A model generated the notes under the pieces. That model saw only the letters and a program-made list of their open reading frames with translations. It was not told the DNA's origin and ran no database searches. DNA of 57,959 bases from Raskinella chloraquaticus (SeqCode). GTDB taxonomy: Bacteria; Pseudomonadota; Alphaproteobacteria; Rhizobiales; UBA4765. The translations under genes and the position numbers were made by a program. Within the stretch, counting starts at the first letter, position 1; each line of letters begins with the position of its first letter. Of this stretch, positions 25,258 to 36,376 are shown one piece after another. The DNA lies in assembly GCA_002365175.1 (NCBI GenBank), contig DEZK01000032.1, positions 906 to 58,864 of the forward strand, in the 5' to 3' direction.

Positions 25258-26745
25258 ATGATCGAGACCAACATCGTTCGCCTGCAGGGTGGACCGGACA
25301 AGAATTACCGCACCTCTCCCCACAACATCGAGGCGGAGCAGGCTTTGCTTGGCGCGCTTCTTGTCAATAACGATGCGGTGGAGCGGGTTGCCGATTTTCT
25401 CGACACCCGCCATTTTCATGACGGGCTGCATCAGCGCATCTACGACATCATCATCAAGCTGCGGCGCGATGGCAAAAGCGCCACGCCGGTAACGGTAAAG
25501 ACCTTTATTCCACCGCAGGATGTGGCGGATATCGATGTCCCGCGCTATCTGGCACTTCTCGCGGCGGAAGCAACCACCATCATCAACGCACAGGATTACG
25601 CCCGCACCATTTACGATCTGGCGGTGCGGCGTTCGCTGATCGGTATCGGCGAGGACATCGTCAATACCGCCTATGATGCACCGGTCGATCTGTCGCCGCG
25701 TCTGCAGATCGAGCAGGCGGAAAAAGGGCTTTTCGAACTCGCCGAAACGGGGCGCTACGACAATGGCTTCCAGAAATTCGGCCAGCCGTTGACGCGCGCC
25801 ATCGAGATGGCGGCCAACGCTTTCCAGCGTGATGGCCATCTCTCGGGGCTGGCAACCGGCCTCACCGACCTCGACGAGCGCATGGGTGGGCTGCAACCCT
25901 CCGATCTTGTCATTCTGGCTGGCCGCCCCGGCATGGGCAAAACGGCGCTCGCCACCAATATCGCCTACAACATCGCGCGCGCCTATCGCGGCGAGATACA
26001 GGCTGATGGCACGATGAAGGCGGTGAATGGCGGGGTTGTCGGCTTTTTCTCGCTTGAAATGTCGTCTGAACAATTGGCCACGCGTATTATTTCCGAACAG
26101 ACCGGCATTTCCTCCGACATGATCCGGCGTGGGCGCATCAATGAAGGTGAATATGCGCGCATCTCAGTCGCCGCCGAGGAAATGCACAATATCCCGCTTT
26201 ATATCGACCAGACCGGTGGATTATCAATCGCGCAGCTCGCCGCCCGCGCCCGCCGGCTCAAGCGCCAGCGCGGGCTTGACCTTCTGGTCGTCGACTATCT
26301 TCAACTTCTGACCGGTTCATCGCGGCGCGGGGCAGAGAACCGTGTTCAGGAAATTACCGAGATCAGCACCGGCCTGAAGGCGCTCGCCAAGGAACTGAGT
26401 GTGCCGATCGTCGCGCTTTCGCAATTGTCGCGTCAGGTCGAATCGCGCGACGATAAACGGCCGCAACTGTCCGATCTTCGTGAATCAGGATCGATCGAAC
26501 AGGATGCGGACGTGGTGATGTTCGTCTTTCGCGAGGAATATTATCTGAAAAACAAAGAACCGAAGCCGGGGACGGAAGAGCATTTCAAATGGCAGGACGA
26601 GATGAACAACGTCCATGGCCGCGCCGAAGTAATTATCGGCAAGCAGCGCCATGGACCGACAGGAACGGTACAACTGCACTTCCAGGCGGAAGTGACGCGC
26701 TTTGGAAATCTGGCGCGCGAGGACAGGCTGGCAGAGCGGCACTGA
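25258..26745 (+). CDS. dnaB: replicative DNA helicase
   Basis: Hexameric 5'-3' helicase at the replication fork. 495 residues: N-terminal primase-interaction domain (PHNIEAEQALLGALL), Walker A GRPGMGKTA at about 222-230, Walker B in LLVVDYLQLL, and the DnaB signature SRQVESRDDKRPQLSDLRES. No intein or insertion is present. AAGGTGATCGC before the ATG supplies a weak ribosome site. Confidence 0.97.
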   Translation: MIETNIVRLQGGPDKNYRTSPHNIEAEQALLGALLVNNDAVERVADFLDTRHFHDGLHQRIYDIIIKLRRDGKSATPVTVKTFIPPQDVADIDVPRYLALLAAEATTIINAQDYARTIYDLAVRRSLIGIGEDIVNTAYDAPVDLSPRLQIEQAEKGLFELAETGRYDNGFQKFGQPLTRAIEMAANAFQRDGHLSGLATGLTDLDERMGGLQPSDLVILAGRPGMGKTALATNIAYNIARAYRGEIQADGTMKAVNGGVVGFFSLEMSSEQLATRIISEQTGISSDMIRRGRINEGEYARISVAAEEMHNIPLYIDQTGGLSIAQLAARARRLKRQRGLDLLVVDYLQLLTGSSRRGAENRVQEITEISTGLKALAKELSVPIVALSQLSRQVESRDDKRPQLSDLRESGSIEQDADVVMFVFREEYYLKNKEPKPGTEEHFKWQDEMNNVHGRAEVIIGKQRHGPTGTVQLHFQAEVTRFGNLAREDRLAERH

Positions 26746-26770
26746 TCGCCAGCGCAACGGGATTTGTCTT

Positions 26771-27874
26771 GTGAGAGGTCACTCCCCCGTTTTTGCCGAT
26801 CTGCACGGTGGTCGACTGACCATTGATCTCAAGGCGCTTGCCGATAATTGGCGGCAATTGGCACGACGCGCCGGTCCTGCCGAGACAGCGGCGGCTGTCA
26901 AGGCGGATGCTTACGGACTTGGCATTGAAGCGGTGGTGCCGGCGCTGCTCAATGCCGGCTGCCGCTCGTTTTTTGTCGCCCATTTTTCGGAAGCGCTGCG
27001 CGTCAGAGCTCTTGCTCCTGACGCTGTGATCTATGTGCTCAACGGGCTGCCGCCACATGGATGCAGCGCGTTTCATACGCTCGACCTGCGCCCCGTGCTG
27101 GGCTCGCTGGACGAAGTCGCCGAATGGCTCGCCCATTCGCCTGAAGATGCGCCTGCAGCCCTTCATGTCGATACCGGATTGAACCGCCTCGGCCTGTCGC
27201 CGCCGGAGATAGCATTGCTGCCGAAAAACTTCCGGCCCGCTCTCGTGATGAGCCATTTCGTCTCCTCGGAAATACCAGGCGATCCGATCACGCTGCGCCA
27301 GATAGCGACCTTCCGTGCCGTTCGTGAAATGATACCGGACGTGCCGGCAAGCCTCTGTAATTCATCGGGTTTGTTTTTGTCCGCGCTTAAAGATATCGCG
27401 TTCGACATGGTACGGCCCGGCTATGCGCTTTATGGCGGAAATCCAACGCCAGGGGCGGCCAATCCGATGCGGGAGGTGGTGAAGCTCGAAGCGCGGCTCA
27501 TCCAGTTGCGCGAGGTCGAAAGCGGCGTCAGCGTCGGCTATAACGCGCAATGGCATACGACGCGCCCGAGCCTCATTGCGACCGTGTCGCTTGGTTACGC
27601 GGATGGCTATCTGCGCAGCGGCGGGGCAACTGCTCAACACGTCGGTGGCAAGGCCATTGTCAATGGTGTAGAATGTGCTCTGGCAGGACGCATTTCCATG
27701 GATCTGATCACCATCGACGTCACAGATGCGCCAGGCGTGCAGCGCGGAGACTGGGCTCTTCTCGTCGGTGGGGGACTGGCGCTCGATGATGTCGCCCATC
27801 GCCTTGAAACAAACGGCTATGAAATATTGACCAGCCTTGGAAGACGCCATGAGCGTGTCTATCTGAGCAGTTAG
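26771..27874 (+). CDS. alr: alanine racemase
   Basis: PLP enzyme that makes D-alanine for peptidoglycan. 367 residues from a GTG start; PLP lysine Lys44 in AAVKADAYGLG, the GLNRLG loop, and the VSLGYADGY segment near the second catalytic tyrosine. GTG 26771 was chosen because the protein then begins 20 residues before the TIM barrel as usual; the frame is open further into dnaB. It lies in the conserved dnaB-alr-radA order. Confidence 0.94.
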   Translation: MRGHSPVFADLHGGRLTIDLKALADNWRQLARRAGPAETAAAVKADAYGLGIEAVVPALLNAGCRSFFVAHFSEALRVRALAPDAVIYVLNGLPPHGCSAFHTLDLRPVLGSLDEVAEWLAHSPEDAPAALHVDTGLNRLGLSPPEIALLPKNFRPALVMSHFVSSEIPGDPITLRQIATFRAVREMIPDVPASLCNSSGLFLSALKDIAFDMVRPGYALYGGNPTPGAANPMREVVKLEARLIQLREVESGVSVGYNAQWHTTRPSLIATVSLGYADGYLRSGGATAQHVGGKAIVNGVECALAGRISMDLITIDVTDAPGVQRGDWALLVGGGLALDDVAHRLETNGYEILTSLGRRHERVYLSS

Positions 27875-27878
27875 GACG

Positions 27879-29258
<1,380 letters not shown>

Positions 29259-29370
29259 TTTTTTGTGGCAAAACAGGTTTGTCCCAGGCCTCTATTGCGT
29301 TATAAGCCGCCGTCATTGACGGCCGGACAGGGCCTCCCTCGATGCCAGAGGGATGCGAAGGAAGACCTAC

Positions 29371-30057
29371 ATGCTGACCTTTCTTGATATCGGGCTCATC
29401 GCCATAGCGCTTATTTCCGGGCTGCTGGCGATGATGCGCGGCTTCACGCGTGAGATCCTGTCGATCGCCTCGTGGGCAGCAGCGGCGGGCGCCTCGGTTC
29501 TGGCCTATTCCAAATTCAAGGACTGGGCGCAGGCCGAAATCCAGCCGGCCTATCTTGCAAATGCGGTGCTGATCGGTGGCACATTTCTTGGCGTCCTCAT
29601 CCTCGTGTCATTCGTCACCGCGCGGCTGTCGGATGCCATTCTTGATTCCAAGATCGGCGCTATCGACCGTTCCCTCGGTTTTGTTTTCGGCGTCGGGCGC
29701 GGCCTCATCATTGTCGTCATCGCCTATCTGTTTTTTACCTGGCTTGTTCCCGAGGGCAGCCAGCCCGTCTGGGTCAAGACAGCGCGCTCGAAGAACATCC
29801 TGACAACCACCTCCGAGTTGCTGTTGCGGCAATTGCCGGATGATCCGGAAAAACTTCTTGAACGGTTGAAGAAAAAACGGGATGGCGGTGATGGTGAAGC
29901 AGCGCCAAGCGAACAGGACCCGGCCACTCGGCCGGCCACGCCGCCCGCCGGGCAGCGCTCGTCGTTGCCAACCCCAGTTGGCTCGCAGTCGACCACGACG
30001 CCAGCAAGAACCATTGAGCAATTGATTACCGGACCGCAAGGCCAGCCGCGCCGTTGA
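29371..30057 (+). CDS. CvpA family membrane protein
   Basis: 228 residues. Four membrane helices in the first 130 residues (FLDIGLIAIALISGLLAMMR onward), with the RGFTREILSI motif of the CvpA family; a Lys/Pro/Thr-rich cytoplasmic tail follows. CvpA was named for colicin V production, but its general function is unclear. It is upstream of purF as in E. coli. ATG 29371 was preferred because AGGAAG lies about 7 nt upstream. Confidence 0.88.
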   Translation: MLTFLDIGLIAIALISGLLAMMRGFTREILSIASWAAAAGASVLAYSKFKDWAQAEIQPAYLANAVLIGGTFLGVLILVSFVTARLSDAILDSKIGAIDRSLGFVFGVGRGLIIVVIAYLFFTWLVPEGSQPVWVKTARSKNILTTTSELLLRQLPDDPEKLLERLKKKRDGGDGEAAPSEQDPATRPATPPAGQRSSLPTPVGSQSTTTPARTIEQLITGPQGQPRR

Positions 30058-30076
30058 GTTTGCCAGGAGGGTGTCG

Positions 30077-31567
30077 ATGAGAGACGATGTGGTCTACACG
30101 CCGGAAACGCAATGCGACGATCTCAACGCGGACCGCCTGCGCGAGGAATGCGGCGTCTTCGGCATCTGGGATCATCGCGACGCCGCCGCTCTGACCGCGC
30201 TTGGACTGCACGCGCTGCAGCATCGCGGCCAGGAGGCAGCCGGTATCGTCACCTTCGACGGCGAGCGCTTCCACTCCGAGCGCCGGCTTGGCCTCGTTGG
30301 CGACAATTTCTCCACAGCTGATGTCATCAACCGCCTTGTCGGCTCAGCCGCCATCGGTCATTGCCGCTATTCGACAACCGGCGAGACCATCCTGCGCAAT
30401 GTTCAGCCACTCTTTGCCGAACTGGCGGCCGGCGGGCTGGCGGTCTGTCACAATGGCAACCTCACCAACGGGTTGAAGCTGCGCCGTGATCTCATCCGCG
30501 ACGGCGCCATCATGCAATCAACCTCCGACACGGAAGTTGTCCTGCACCTGGTCGCGCGCTCGCTCAAACCAACGTTCATTGATCGCTTCATCGACGGGCT
30601 GAAGCAGATCGAAGGCGCCTACGCCCTCGTCGCCATGACCGAAAACATGCTGATCGGCGCCCGTGATCCGCTCGGCATCCGCCCACTTGTTCTAGGTGAT
30701 CTCAACGGATCGCCGGTGCTTGCGTCGGAAACCTGCGCGCTTGATATCATCGGCGCGCGCTATGTGCGCGATGTCGAAAACGGCGAGGTCATCATCTTCT
30801 CAAGCGAGGGAATTTCTTCGCTCAAACCCTTCCCGGTGCAGAAGCTGCGCCCCTGCATCTTTGAATACATTTATTTCGCGCGACCTGATTCCATGGTCGG
30901 CGGCAAATATGTCTACGATGTGCGCAAGGCGATGGGCCGCGAACTGGCGATTGAATCAACGCCGGATGCCGATGTGATCGTGGCGGTGCCTGATTCAGGC
31001 GTGCCGGCAGCCATCGGCTTTTCGCAGCAGAGCGGCATCCCCTTCGAGCTTGGCATCATCCGCAATCATTATGTCGGGCGTACCTTCATCGAGCCAACGC
31101 AGCAGATCCGCCAGCTTGGCGTGAAACTCAAGCATTCGGCCAATCGCTCGCAAGTGGCAGGAAAGCGCGTCGTTCTCATCGATGATTCACTGGTGCGCGG
31201 AACGACATCGGTGAAGATCGTGCAGATGATGCGCGATGCAGGCGCGCGTGAGGTGCATTTCCGCCTCGCCTGCCCGCCCATCCGCCATTCCGATTATTAC
31301 GGCATCGACACGCCGGATCGCGGGAAGCTGCTGGGTGCCAATTACGATCTTGACGGCATGTGCCGCTATATCGGCGCTGACAGCCTCGCTTTTCTGTCGA
31401 TCACCGGCCTCTACCGGGCGATGGGCGAAGAGGTGCGCGATGATCTTCACCCGCAATTCGCCGATCACTGCTTCACCGGCGATTACCCGACGCCGCTTAC
31501 TGATGTCGAGGCGGCACGCGGCAAGATTTCACCGCGCAAATTGTCGCTTATCGCTGAATCGCGCTGA
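30077..31567 (+). CDS. purF: amidophosphoribosyltransferase
   Basis: First committed step of purine synthesis: glutamine plus PRPP gives phosphoribosylamine. 496 residues. A 24-residue propeptide precedes the catalytic Cys25 (REECGVFGIWDH); glutaminase motifs include GHCRYSTTG; the PRPP site is VVLIDDSLVRGTTS. ATG 30077 has AGGAGG 6 nt upstream; GTG 30071 lies too close to that site. Its product feeds the guaA/guaB branch encoded further on. Confidence 0.96.
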   Translation: MRDDVVYTPETQCDDLNADRLREECGVFGIWDHRDAAALTALGLHALQHRGQEAAGIVTFDGERFHSERRLGLVGDNFSTADVINRLVGSAAIGHCRYSTTGETILRNVQPLFAELAAGGLAVCHNGNLTNGLKLRRDLIRDGAIMQSTSDTEVVLHLVARSLKPTFIDRFIDGLKQIEGAYALVAMTENMLIGARDPLGIRPLVLGDLNGSPVLASETCALDIIGARYVRDVENGEVIIFSSEGISSLKPFPVQKLRPCIFEYIYFARPDSMVGGKYVYDVRKAMGRELAIESTPDADVIVAVPDSGVPAAIGFSQQSGIPFELGIIRNHYVGRTFIEPTQQIRQLGVKLKHSANRSQVAGKRVVLIDDSLVRGTTSVKIVQMMRDAGAREVHFRLACPPIRHSDYYGIDTPDRGKLLGANYDLDGMCRYIGADSLAFLSITGLYRAMGEEVRDDLHPQFADHCFTGDYPTPLTDVEAARGKISPRKLSLIAESR

Positions 31568-31585
31568 TCATGTCCGGCTTTTCTT

Positions 31586-32272
31586 GTGCAGCAGAGCGGC
31601 GACGTGCCTGATCTCAAAGGACGATTGGCGCTGGTCACAGGCGCGTCACGCGGGCTTGGCTTTGCGGCCGCACTGGGGCTTGCCCGCGCGGGCGCTCATA
31701 TCATTGCGCTGGCGCGCACCAGCGGCGGCCTCGAAGAGCTGGATGACATGATCCACAGCGAGACGGGGACGGGTGCGACCCTGGTGCCGATGGATGTGCG
31801 CGATGGCGAGGCCATCGACCGGCTCGGGCTCACCATCCATGAGCGCTGGGGCAAGCTCGATATTCTCGTTGGCAATGCCGGCACGCTCGGGCCCCTGTCG
31901 CCACTCGGGCATCTGGCGCCGAAGGATGTCGACGAACTGGTCGGCATCAATCTCATCGCCAATTGGCGCCTCATCCGTTCCTGCGATCCGCTGCTGAAGG
32001 CGGCGCCTGCCGGTCGCGCGGTATTCATCACAACCGATCAGGCGCAGCGCCACGACCCGTTCTGGGGTGGCTATGCGATGACCAAGGCAGCGCTTGACTC
32101 ACTGGCGCTCACCTATGCGGCGGAATGCGCGGGAACGTCTGTCAGCGTCAGCCTGTTTGATCCAGGGATCATGCGCACCGCCCTGCGAGCGCGTGCCATG
32201 CCGGGAGAGGACGCGCAGACCCTGCCACTGCCCGAAAGTGCGGTGGAGCGCCTGCTGACATTGTGCGCCTGA
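31586..32272 (+). CDS. short-chain dehydrogenase/reductase
   Basis: 228 residues from GTG 31586; GTG 31604 (222 residues) is an equal candidate. Rossmann motif TGASRGLG, NAG, and YAMTK with the catalytic Tyr and Lys are present. The catalytic Ser that normally lies 13 residues before the Tyr is Thr here (ITTDQAQ). The substrate is unknown. It follows purF by 18 bp and converges on der with 1 bp between stops. Hyphomicrobiales often carry an SDR here. Confidence 0.85.
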   Translation: MQQSGDVPDLKGRLALVTGASRGLGFAAALGLARAGAHIIALARTSGGLEELDDMIHSETGTGATLVPMDVRDGEAIDRLGLTIHERWGKLDILVGNAGTLGPLSPLGHLAPKDVDELVGINLIANWRLIRSCDPLLKAAPAGRAVFITTDQAQRHDPFWGGYAMTKAALDSLALTYAAECAGTSVSVSLFDPGIMRTALRARAMPGEDAQTLPLPESAVERLLTLCA

Positions 32273-32273
32273 C

Positions 32274-33617
32274 TTAATCGTCCTTGTCGAACGGGTTTCT
32301 TTTCGCCCGCAACAACAGGCGAATGGGAATTCCCGGCAGAGCAAAAGAACGGCGCAGATCGTTGACGAGATAGCGCTGGTAGCTTTCGGGCACCAATTCG
32401 GGGCGCGAACAGAAGGTGACAAACGTCGGCGGCTTGACCGTTGCCTGGGTCAAGAAGCGCAGTTTGATGCGCCGGCCCGAAACGGCGGGCGGCGGATTAT
32501 TGGTCAAGGCTGCCTCAAACCAGCGATTGAGCTTTCCGGTCGACACGCGCGTCGTCCACAAGTCATACTGGCGCAGGATCGCTTTCATCATCCGATCAAT
32601 CCCCGAGCCTGTCGCGCCCGACAGCGTCACCAGCGGCACGCCGCGCATCTGCGGCAGCAGGCGCTCGACTTCCTCATCCAGCATGCGGCGCGTCGTATTG
32701 GGGTTTTCGACAACATCCCATTTGTTGACGCCGATGACGATGGCGCGGCCTTCCTTGACGATCAGATCGGCCAGATGAAGATCCTGCTTGTCGAAAGGCG
32801 AGGATGCATCGAGCAGCAGGACGACGACATCAGCAAAGGCGATTGCCCGCAAGGCATCGGCGACCGACAGCTTCTCGATCTTGCCGCCGCTGCGCACCTT
32901 CTTGCGGATGCCGGCAGTGTCAAACAGTTCGCATTCTCGTCCGCGCCATTTCCAGGGGATCGAAATGGCGTCACGCGTGATCCCGGCTTCCGGGCCGGTG
33001 AGCACGCGCTCACTGCCGACAAGCGCGTTGACCAGCGTCGATTTGCCAGCGTTCGGTCGCCCGACGATGGCAATCTTGAGCGGCTTGTCGTCCTCGTCTT
33101 CCGCCGCCGGCTCAGGCGTCATCTGCGATTGCAGTGCCGACAGAGCCTCGTAAAGCCCGTCAATGCCATCGCCATGGCTGGCTGAAAAGGGGATCGGCGC
33201 GCCGAAGCCCAGCCGATAGGCTTCGTCAAGGGCTGCTTGGGCTGCCTTGGTTTCCGCCTTGTTCGCCAGGACGATCACGGGCTTGCCAAAGCGCCTGAGA
33301 TTGCGCGCCAGACGCTCATCATCAGCCATGATACCGGTGCGTGCATCGATCATGAAAAGCGCCACATCGCAGCCAGCAAGCGCGCTTTCGCTCTGCTCGC
33401 GCATGCGCGCCTGCAAGGTACCGGGACGCGCGTCCTCTATCCCGGCCGTATCGATCAGCGTGAAGTCGAGATCGGCAATATTGCCTTTGCCCTCACGCCG
33501 GTCGCGAGTGACGCCCGGGGCGTCATCGACCAGCGCCAGCTTGCGCCCGACCAGCCGGTTGAACAACGTCGATTTGCCGACATTGGGCCGGCCGACAATC
33601 GCGACAGTGAGCGGCAC
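32274..33617 (-). CDS. der: GTPase Der (EngA)
   Basis: Double GTPase needed for 50S assembly. 447 residues: first G domain with GRPNVGKSTLF near residue 8, second with GRPNAGKSTLV near 185, an acidic linker between them, and a C-terminal KH-like domain ending LLRAKRNPF. NKWDV and DTAG motifs are present in the second domain. It is 22 bp downstream of bamB, as in the usual bamB-der order. Confidence 0.97.
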   Translation of the reverse strand: MPLTVAIVGRPNVGKSTLFNRLVGRKLALVDDAPGVTRDRREGKGNIADLDFTLIDTAGIEDARPGTLQARMREQSESALAGCDVALFMIDARTGIMADDERLARNLRRFGKPVIVLANKAETKAAQAALDEAYRLGFGAPIPFSASHGDGIDGLYEALSALQSQMTPEPAAEDEDDKPLKIAIVGRPNAGKSTLVNALVGSERVLTGPEAGITRDAISIPWKWRGRECELFDTAGIRKKVRSGGKIEKLSVADALRAIAFADVVVLLLDASSPFDKQDLHLADLIVKEGRAIVIGVNKWDVVENPNTTRRMLDEEVERLLPQMRGVPLVTLSGATGSGIDRMMKAILRQYDLWTTRVSTGKLNRWFEAALTNNPPPAVSGRRIKLRFLTQATVKPPTFVTFCSRPELVPESYQRYLVNDLRRSFALPGIPIRLLLRAKRNPFDKDD

Positions 33618-33639
33618 GTTTGAATTCCCCTGTCCCGCC

Positions 33640-34959
33640 CTAATCGAAGGCGATGACGCCGCCCCTGCCGGTTACGACAAAAAGACGACCGCCAGCCGCC
33701 AGAGGCGACTGGATGATGCCATCGGGGCCGAGTTCACGCTGGCTGGTGATATCACCGGAACGGGCATCGATCCCAACGAGCTGGCCCTTATTCGAGCCAA
33801 TCCACAGCGTGCCGCCCGCAAGCAGCGGACCGGCCCACACTTCCCTGCCCTTGCCCTTGGGCAGCTTCGTGGTCCAGCGCACCGTACCGGTTGCGCGATC
33901 AAGCCCGTAGGCATCTCCCTGAAGGGATACCAAGAACACGCCTTCTCCCGAAACGGCGGGCGTGTGGGCGGTGCCGATGTTGCGCTCCCACACGCGCTCG
34001 CCGGTGCCTTCCTTGACCGCCAGAGTACGGCCGGAGACGCTGCCTGCAACGATCAACCCTCGGTCGGCCACGGGACGCCCGGCAATATCCGCCAGCGTTG
34101 AAATGCTCGCCGTGCGCAGCGCCCGCGACAGCCAGCCCGACCATTTCAGCTGGCCGCTTTCGGTATCAAGCCCAACCACCTCGCCGGAGGCAAAGGGCAC
34201 AATCACCTGGCTGCCAACGATCGCCGAGGAGGAACTCGACAACAGGCCGCCGGTTTCCGGGATGCCCGCATAGCGCCACAGCTCCTGGCCGTTTGCGGTT
34301 GCCAGCGCATAAACAACACTGCCTGCCGTGACGAGGTAGATCTTGTTGCCGGCGACGGCGGGAGCGCTACGAGCGGGCTCCGAGAGTTTGGCCGACCAGA
34401 TCAGGCTCCCGGACTGTACATCGAGCGCCAGCAACCGGCTAGCGCCGGTCGCGACATAAATGCGTTGTCCATCAGAGGCAAGGCCACCACCGCCCACCGG
34501 CGCATCGGCCTCTTCACCCAGCGTGTCGGATGACCATAAAACGCTGCCATTGCCGGTTGAATAAGCGACCACCTGGCGGTTATCATACACAAGAATCCGC
34601 CCACCGACGATGATCGGCGGCGCGCTCACGCGATCATCTTCCTTGCCGCCAGCGGTGCGCCACGCCTGGGTCATGGCGCCAGTGAACGCGATGTTTCCTG
34701 GCGAGTTATTGTTAGGGCCGCCGGGATTGAGCCATTCATTGATCGCCACCGGCGGACCGATCGCCAGAGCTTGCGCGCCACCTGTCGGTGCCTGGAGCGC
34801 CGGATCATTGGCCAGCACAGGCTGGCGGACACCGGGCAAGGGCGGCTCCTTCTTGAGGAAGGGATTGATGCTGTAAAGATAGTCTTCGGCAGCCGAACAG
34901 CCGCTGAGCGTCAACGCCACCAGCAGCAGGAAGGCAGTTTGCCGCAGGATACGCGTCAT
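33640..34959 (-). CDS. bamB: outer-membrane assembly lipoprotein BamB
   Basis: PQQ-like beta-propeller subunit of the BAM complex, which inserts outer-membrane barrels such as the autotransporter at the start of this window. 439 residues: lipoprotein signal with lipobox LSGC at Cys21, then about eight propeller blades with repeated GTxxW-type turns (GSVLWSSD, SLIWSAK, QELWRYAG, VRWTTKLPKG). The ATG overlaps the upstream TPR gene by 4 bp. Confidence 0.92.
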   Translation of the reverse strand: MTRILRQTAFLLLVALTLSGCSAAEDYLYSINPFLKKEPPLPGVRQPVLANDPALQAPTGGAQALAIGPPVAINEWLNPGGPNNNSPGNIAFTGAMTQAWRTAGGKEDDRVSAPPIIVGGRILVYDNRQVVAYSTGNGSVLWSSDTLGEEADAPVGGGGLASDGQRIYVATGASRLLALDVQSGSLIWSAKLSEPARSAPAVAGNKIYLVTAGSVVYALATANGQELWRYAGIPETGGLLSSSSSAIVGSQVIVPFASGEVVGLDTESGQLKWSGWLSRALRTASISTLADIAGRPVADRGLIVAGSVSGRTLAVKEGTGERVWERNIGTAHTPAVSGEGVFLVSLQGDAYGLDRATGTVRWTTKLPKGKGREVWAGPLLAGGTLWIGSNKGQLVGIDARSGDITSQRELGPDGIIQSPLAAGGRLFVVTGRGGVIAFD

Positions 34960-35633
34960 TGCTTGGTCTCCACTGACGCAGCGCTTGCGCCTTCGCCAGC
35001 CAAAAGGGTGAGTAACAGATTGGCGCGGTTGCGCAGGTCGGCTGGAACCTCCGGGTCGCTGACCAGCGTTTCGAAGGTGGTGCGGGCGGTCGCCAGATCA
35101 GCGCGCTTGTAGGCTGCAAGCCCCACAGCCTCGCGGGCCATATGGCGGAATGATCCGGCCGGGGTGAGAAGCGGCAAGAGCCGTGGCGCGACGTCGGCGG
35201 GCGCCGTGTCGATGAGGAGGAAGGCGGCACGGATTTTTGCCACATCGCGCAATGACTGGCGCTGAGACGTGTTGGCTGCAACCCGGTCAAACGCCGCGAC
35301 CGCCTCTGTCACCTTGCCCGCTGCTGCAAGTTCGCCTGCTTCGCGCAGCGCCGCCAGCGCCGTATAGCCAGGCGCCCCGGTCCGTGACAGCGCCGCAAGA
35401 GCCGCAGCGGCATCGTCGCTCTTGCCGGCTTCGGCAAGAGAAATTGCGGCCAGATAACGATCGCCGAAGGTATCAGCTTGCGAGGCACGCCAGGCGCTGT
35501 AGCCGCGCCAGCCACCTACAGCGGCGATAAAAAGGGCGACCACGCCAACGATCAGCCATTGATAACGCTGCCAGACCGATTTCAGGCGATCGCGCCGCAG
35601 GTCTTCGTCGATTTCGGAAAAAATATCGCTCAT
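34956..35633 (-). CDS. tetratricopeptide-like membrane protein, YfgM type
   Basis: 225 residues: short cytoplasmic N-terminus, one membrane helix at about 26-46, and a periplasmic Ala-rich helical repeat domain (TPR_21-like). E. coli YfgM, in the same place before bamB, is a SecYEG-associated chaperone helper; the same role here is inferred. It overlaps bamB by 4 bp, so the two are coupled. Confidence 0.85.
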   Translation of the reverse strand: MSDIFSEIDEDLRRDRLKSVWQRYQWLIVGVVALFIAAVGGWRGYSAWRASQADTFGDRYLAAISLAEAGKSDDAAAALAALSRTGAPGYTALAALREAGELAAAGKVTEAVAAFDRVAANTSQRQSLRDVAKIRAAFLLIDTAPADVAPRLLPLLTPAGSFRHMAREAVGLAAYKRADLATARTTFETLVSDPEVPADLRNRANLLLTLLAGEGASAASVETKQ

Positions 35634-35806
35634 CGATCAGATAGCTCTTGTGGTTTGCTGGTTGTACATTCGAGGGCGTAGCGCGCATGTCGGACCCGCC
35701 TTCGGACACAACCTGCACATCAAAATCGGGCGGACACTATCGCGACCGCACGTCTGGCGCAAATATCGCCGCAGCAAGCGGTTCTTCGCGGCAATTCAAA
35801 GGCAGC

Positions 35807-36376
35807 TTACCGCAAAAGGCGCACGCCAATCAGCCATGGATGAAGAAAGACGACAAAACAAGCATATAACAGCACACCGCCCGCCAGAGCCATGACATCA
35901 TGCCTGCCAAAGCCACGTTTTGCGGTCGCAGGCATATCGCGGAAATTGACCGAGATGAGCGCACTCATGCCCCAGAGCAGAAAACTGCCAAAAAGCACCA
36001 CGCCACCAAGATCGCCATTCGCCAGAAGATGCGCGAGCGCCCACAATGTGACCGCCACAAACATCGGATGTCGGATTGTCGATTTAAGTTTTCCCGGCAA
36101 ATAGACAGAAAGCAACAAGACGAAGACGGGAAGCATCAGCAGCATCGCCATATGGCGCATGGCAGGTGGCGGCACCCAGAGCTGGACCCAACCGGTCGCT
36201 CTGTATATCGCAAATCCGAGAATGATCAGTGCCAGGCCGGAAAGAGATAAAAGCGAAAAAACGAGCCTGTATAATGGGCGCCCCCAAGCATCGACCAGTC
36301 GTGCCCTGGCAGAAGGAAACATTGCCAGACCATGGCAGCCGAGGAAGAGGCCAAGACCGATCAGTAAAACAAGCAT
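35807..36376 (-). CDS. NnrU family membrane protein
   Basis: 189 residues with five or six membrane helices and the family elements GLGLFLGCHGLAMFP, RHPMFVAVTLWALAHLLANG and SVNFRDMPATAKR. NnrU was found next to denitrification genes, and related proteins include isoprenoid isomerase-like membrane enzymes. No denitrification gene is nearby, so its function here is open. 173 bp separate it from the TPR gene. Confidence 0.85.
   Translation of the reverse strand: MLVLLIGLGLFLGCHGLAMFPSARARLVDAWGRPLYRLVFSLLSLSGLALIILGFAIYRATGWVQLWVPPPAMRHMAMLLMLPVFVLLLSVYLPGKLKSTIRHPMFVAVTLWALAHLLANGDLGGVVLFGSFLLWGMSALISVNFRDMPATAKRGFGRHDVMALAGGVLLYACFVVFLHPWLIGVRLLR

Noticed and set aside
29309..29323. GCCGTC-ATT-GACGGC palindrome upstream of the cvpA-like gene
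   Set aside because: Short stem with a 3-nt loop and no T-run; it may be chance in GC-rich DNA or a weak regulator site.
29259..30076. Purine riboswitch ahead of cvpA-purF
   Set aside because: No conserved three-way-junction elements were found; the gap before the cvpA-like gene is only about 110 bp.
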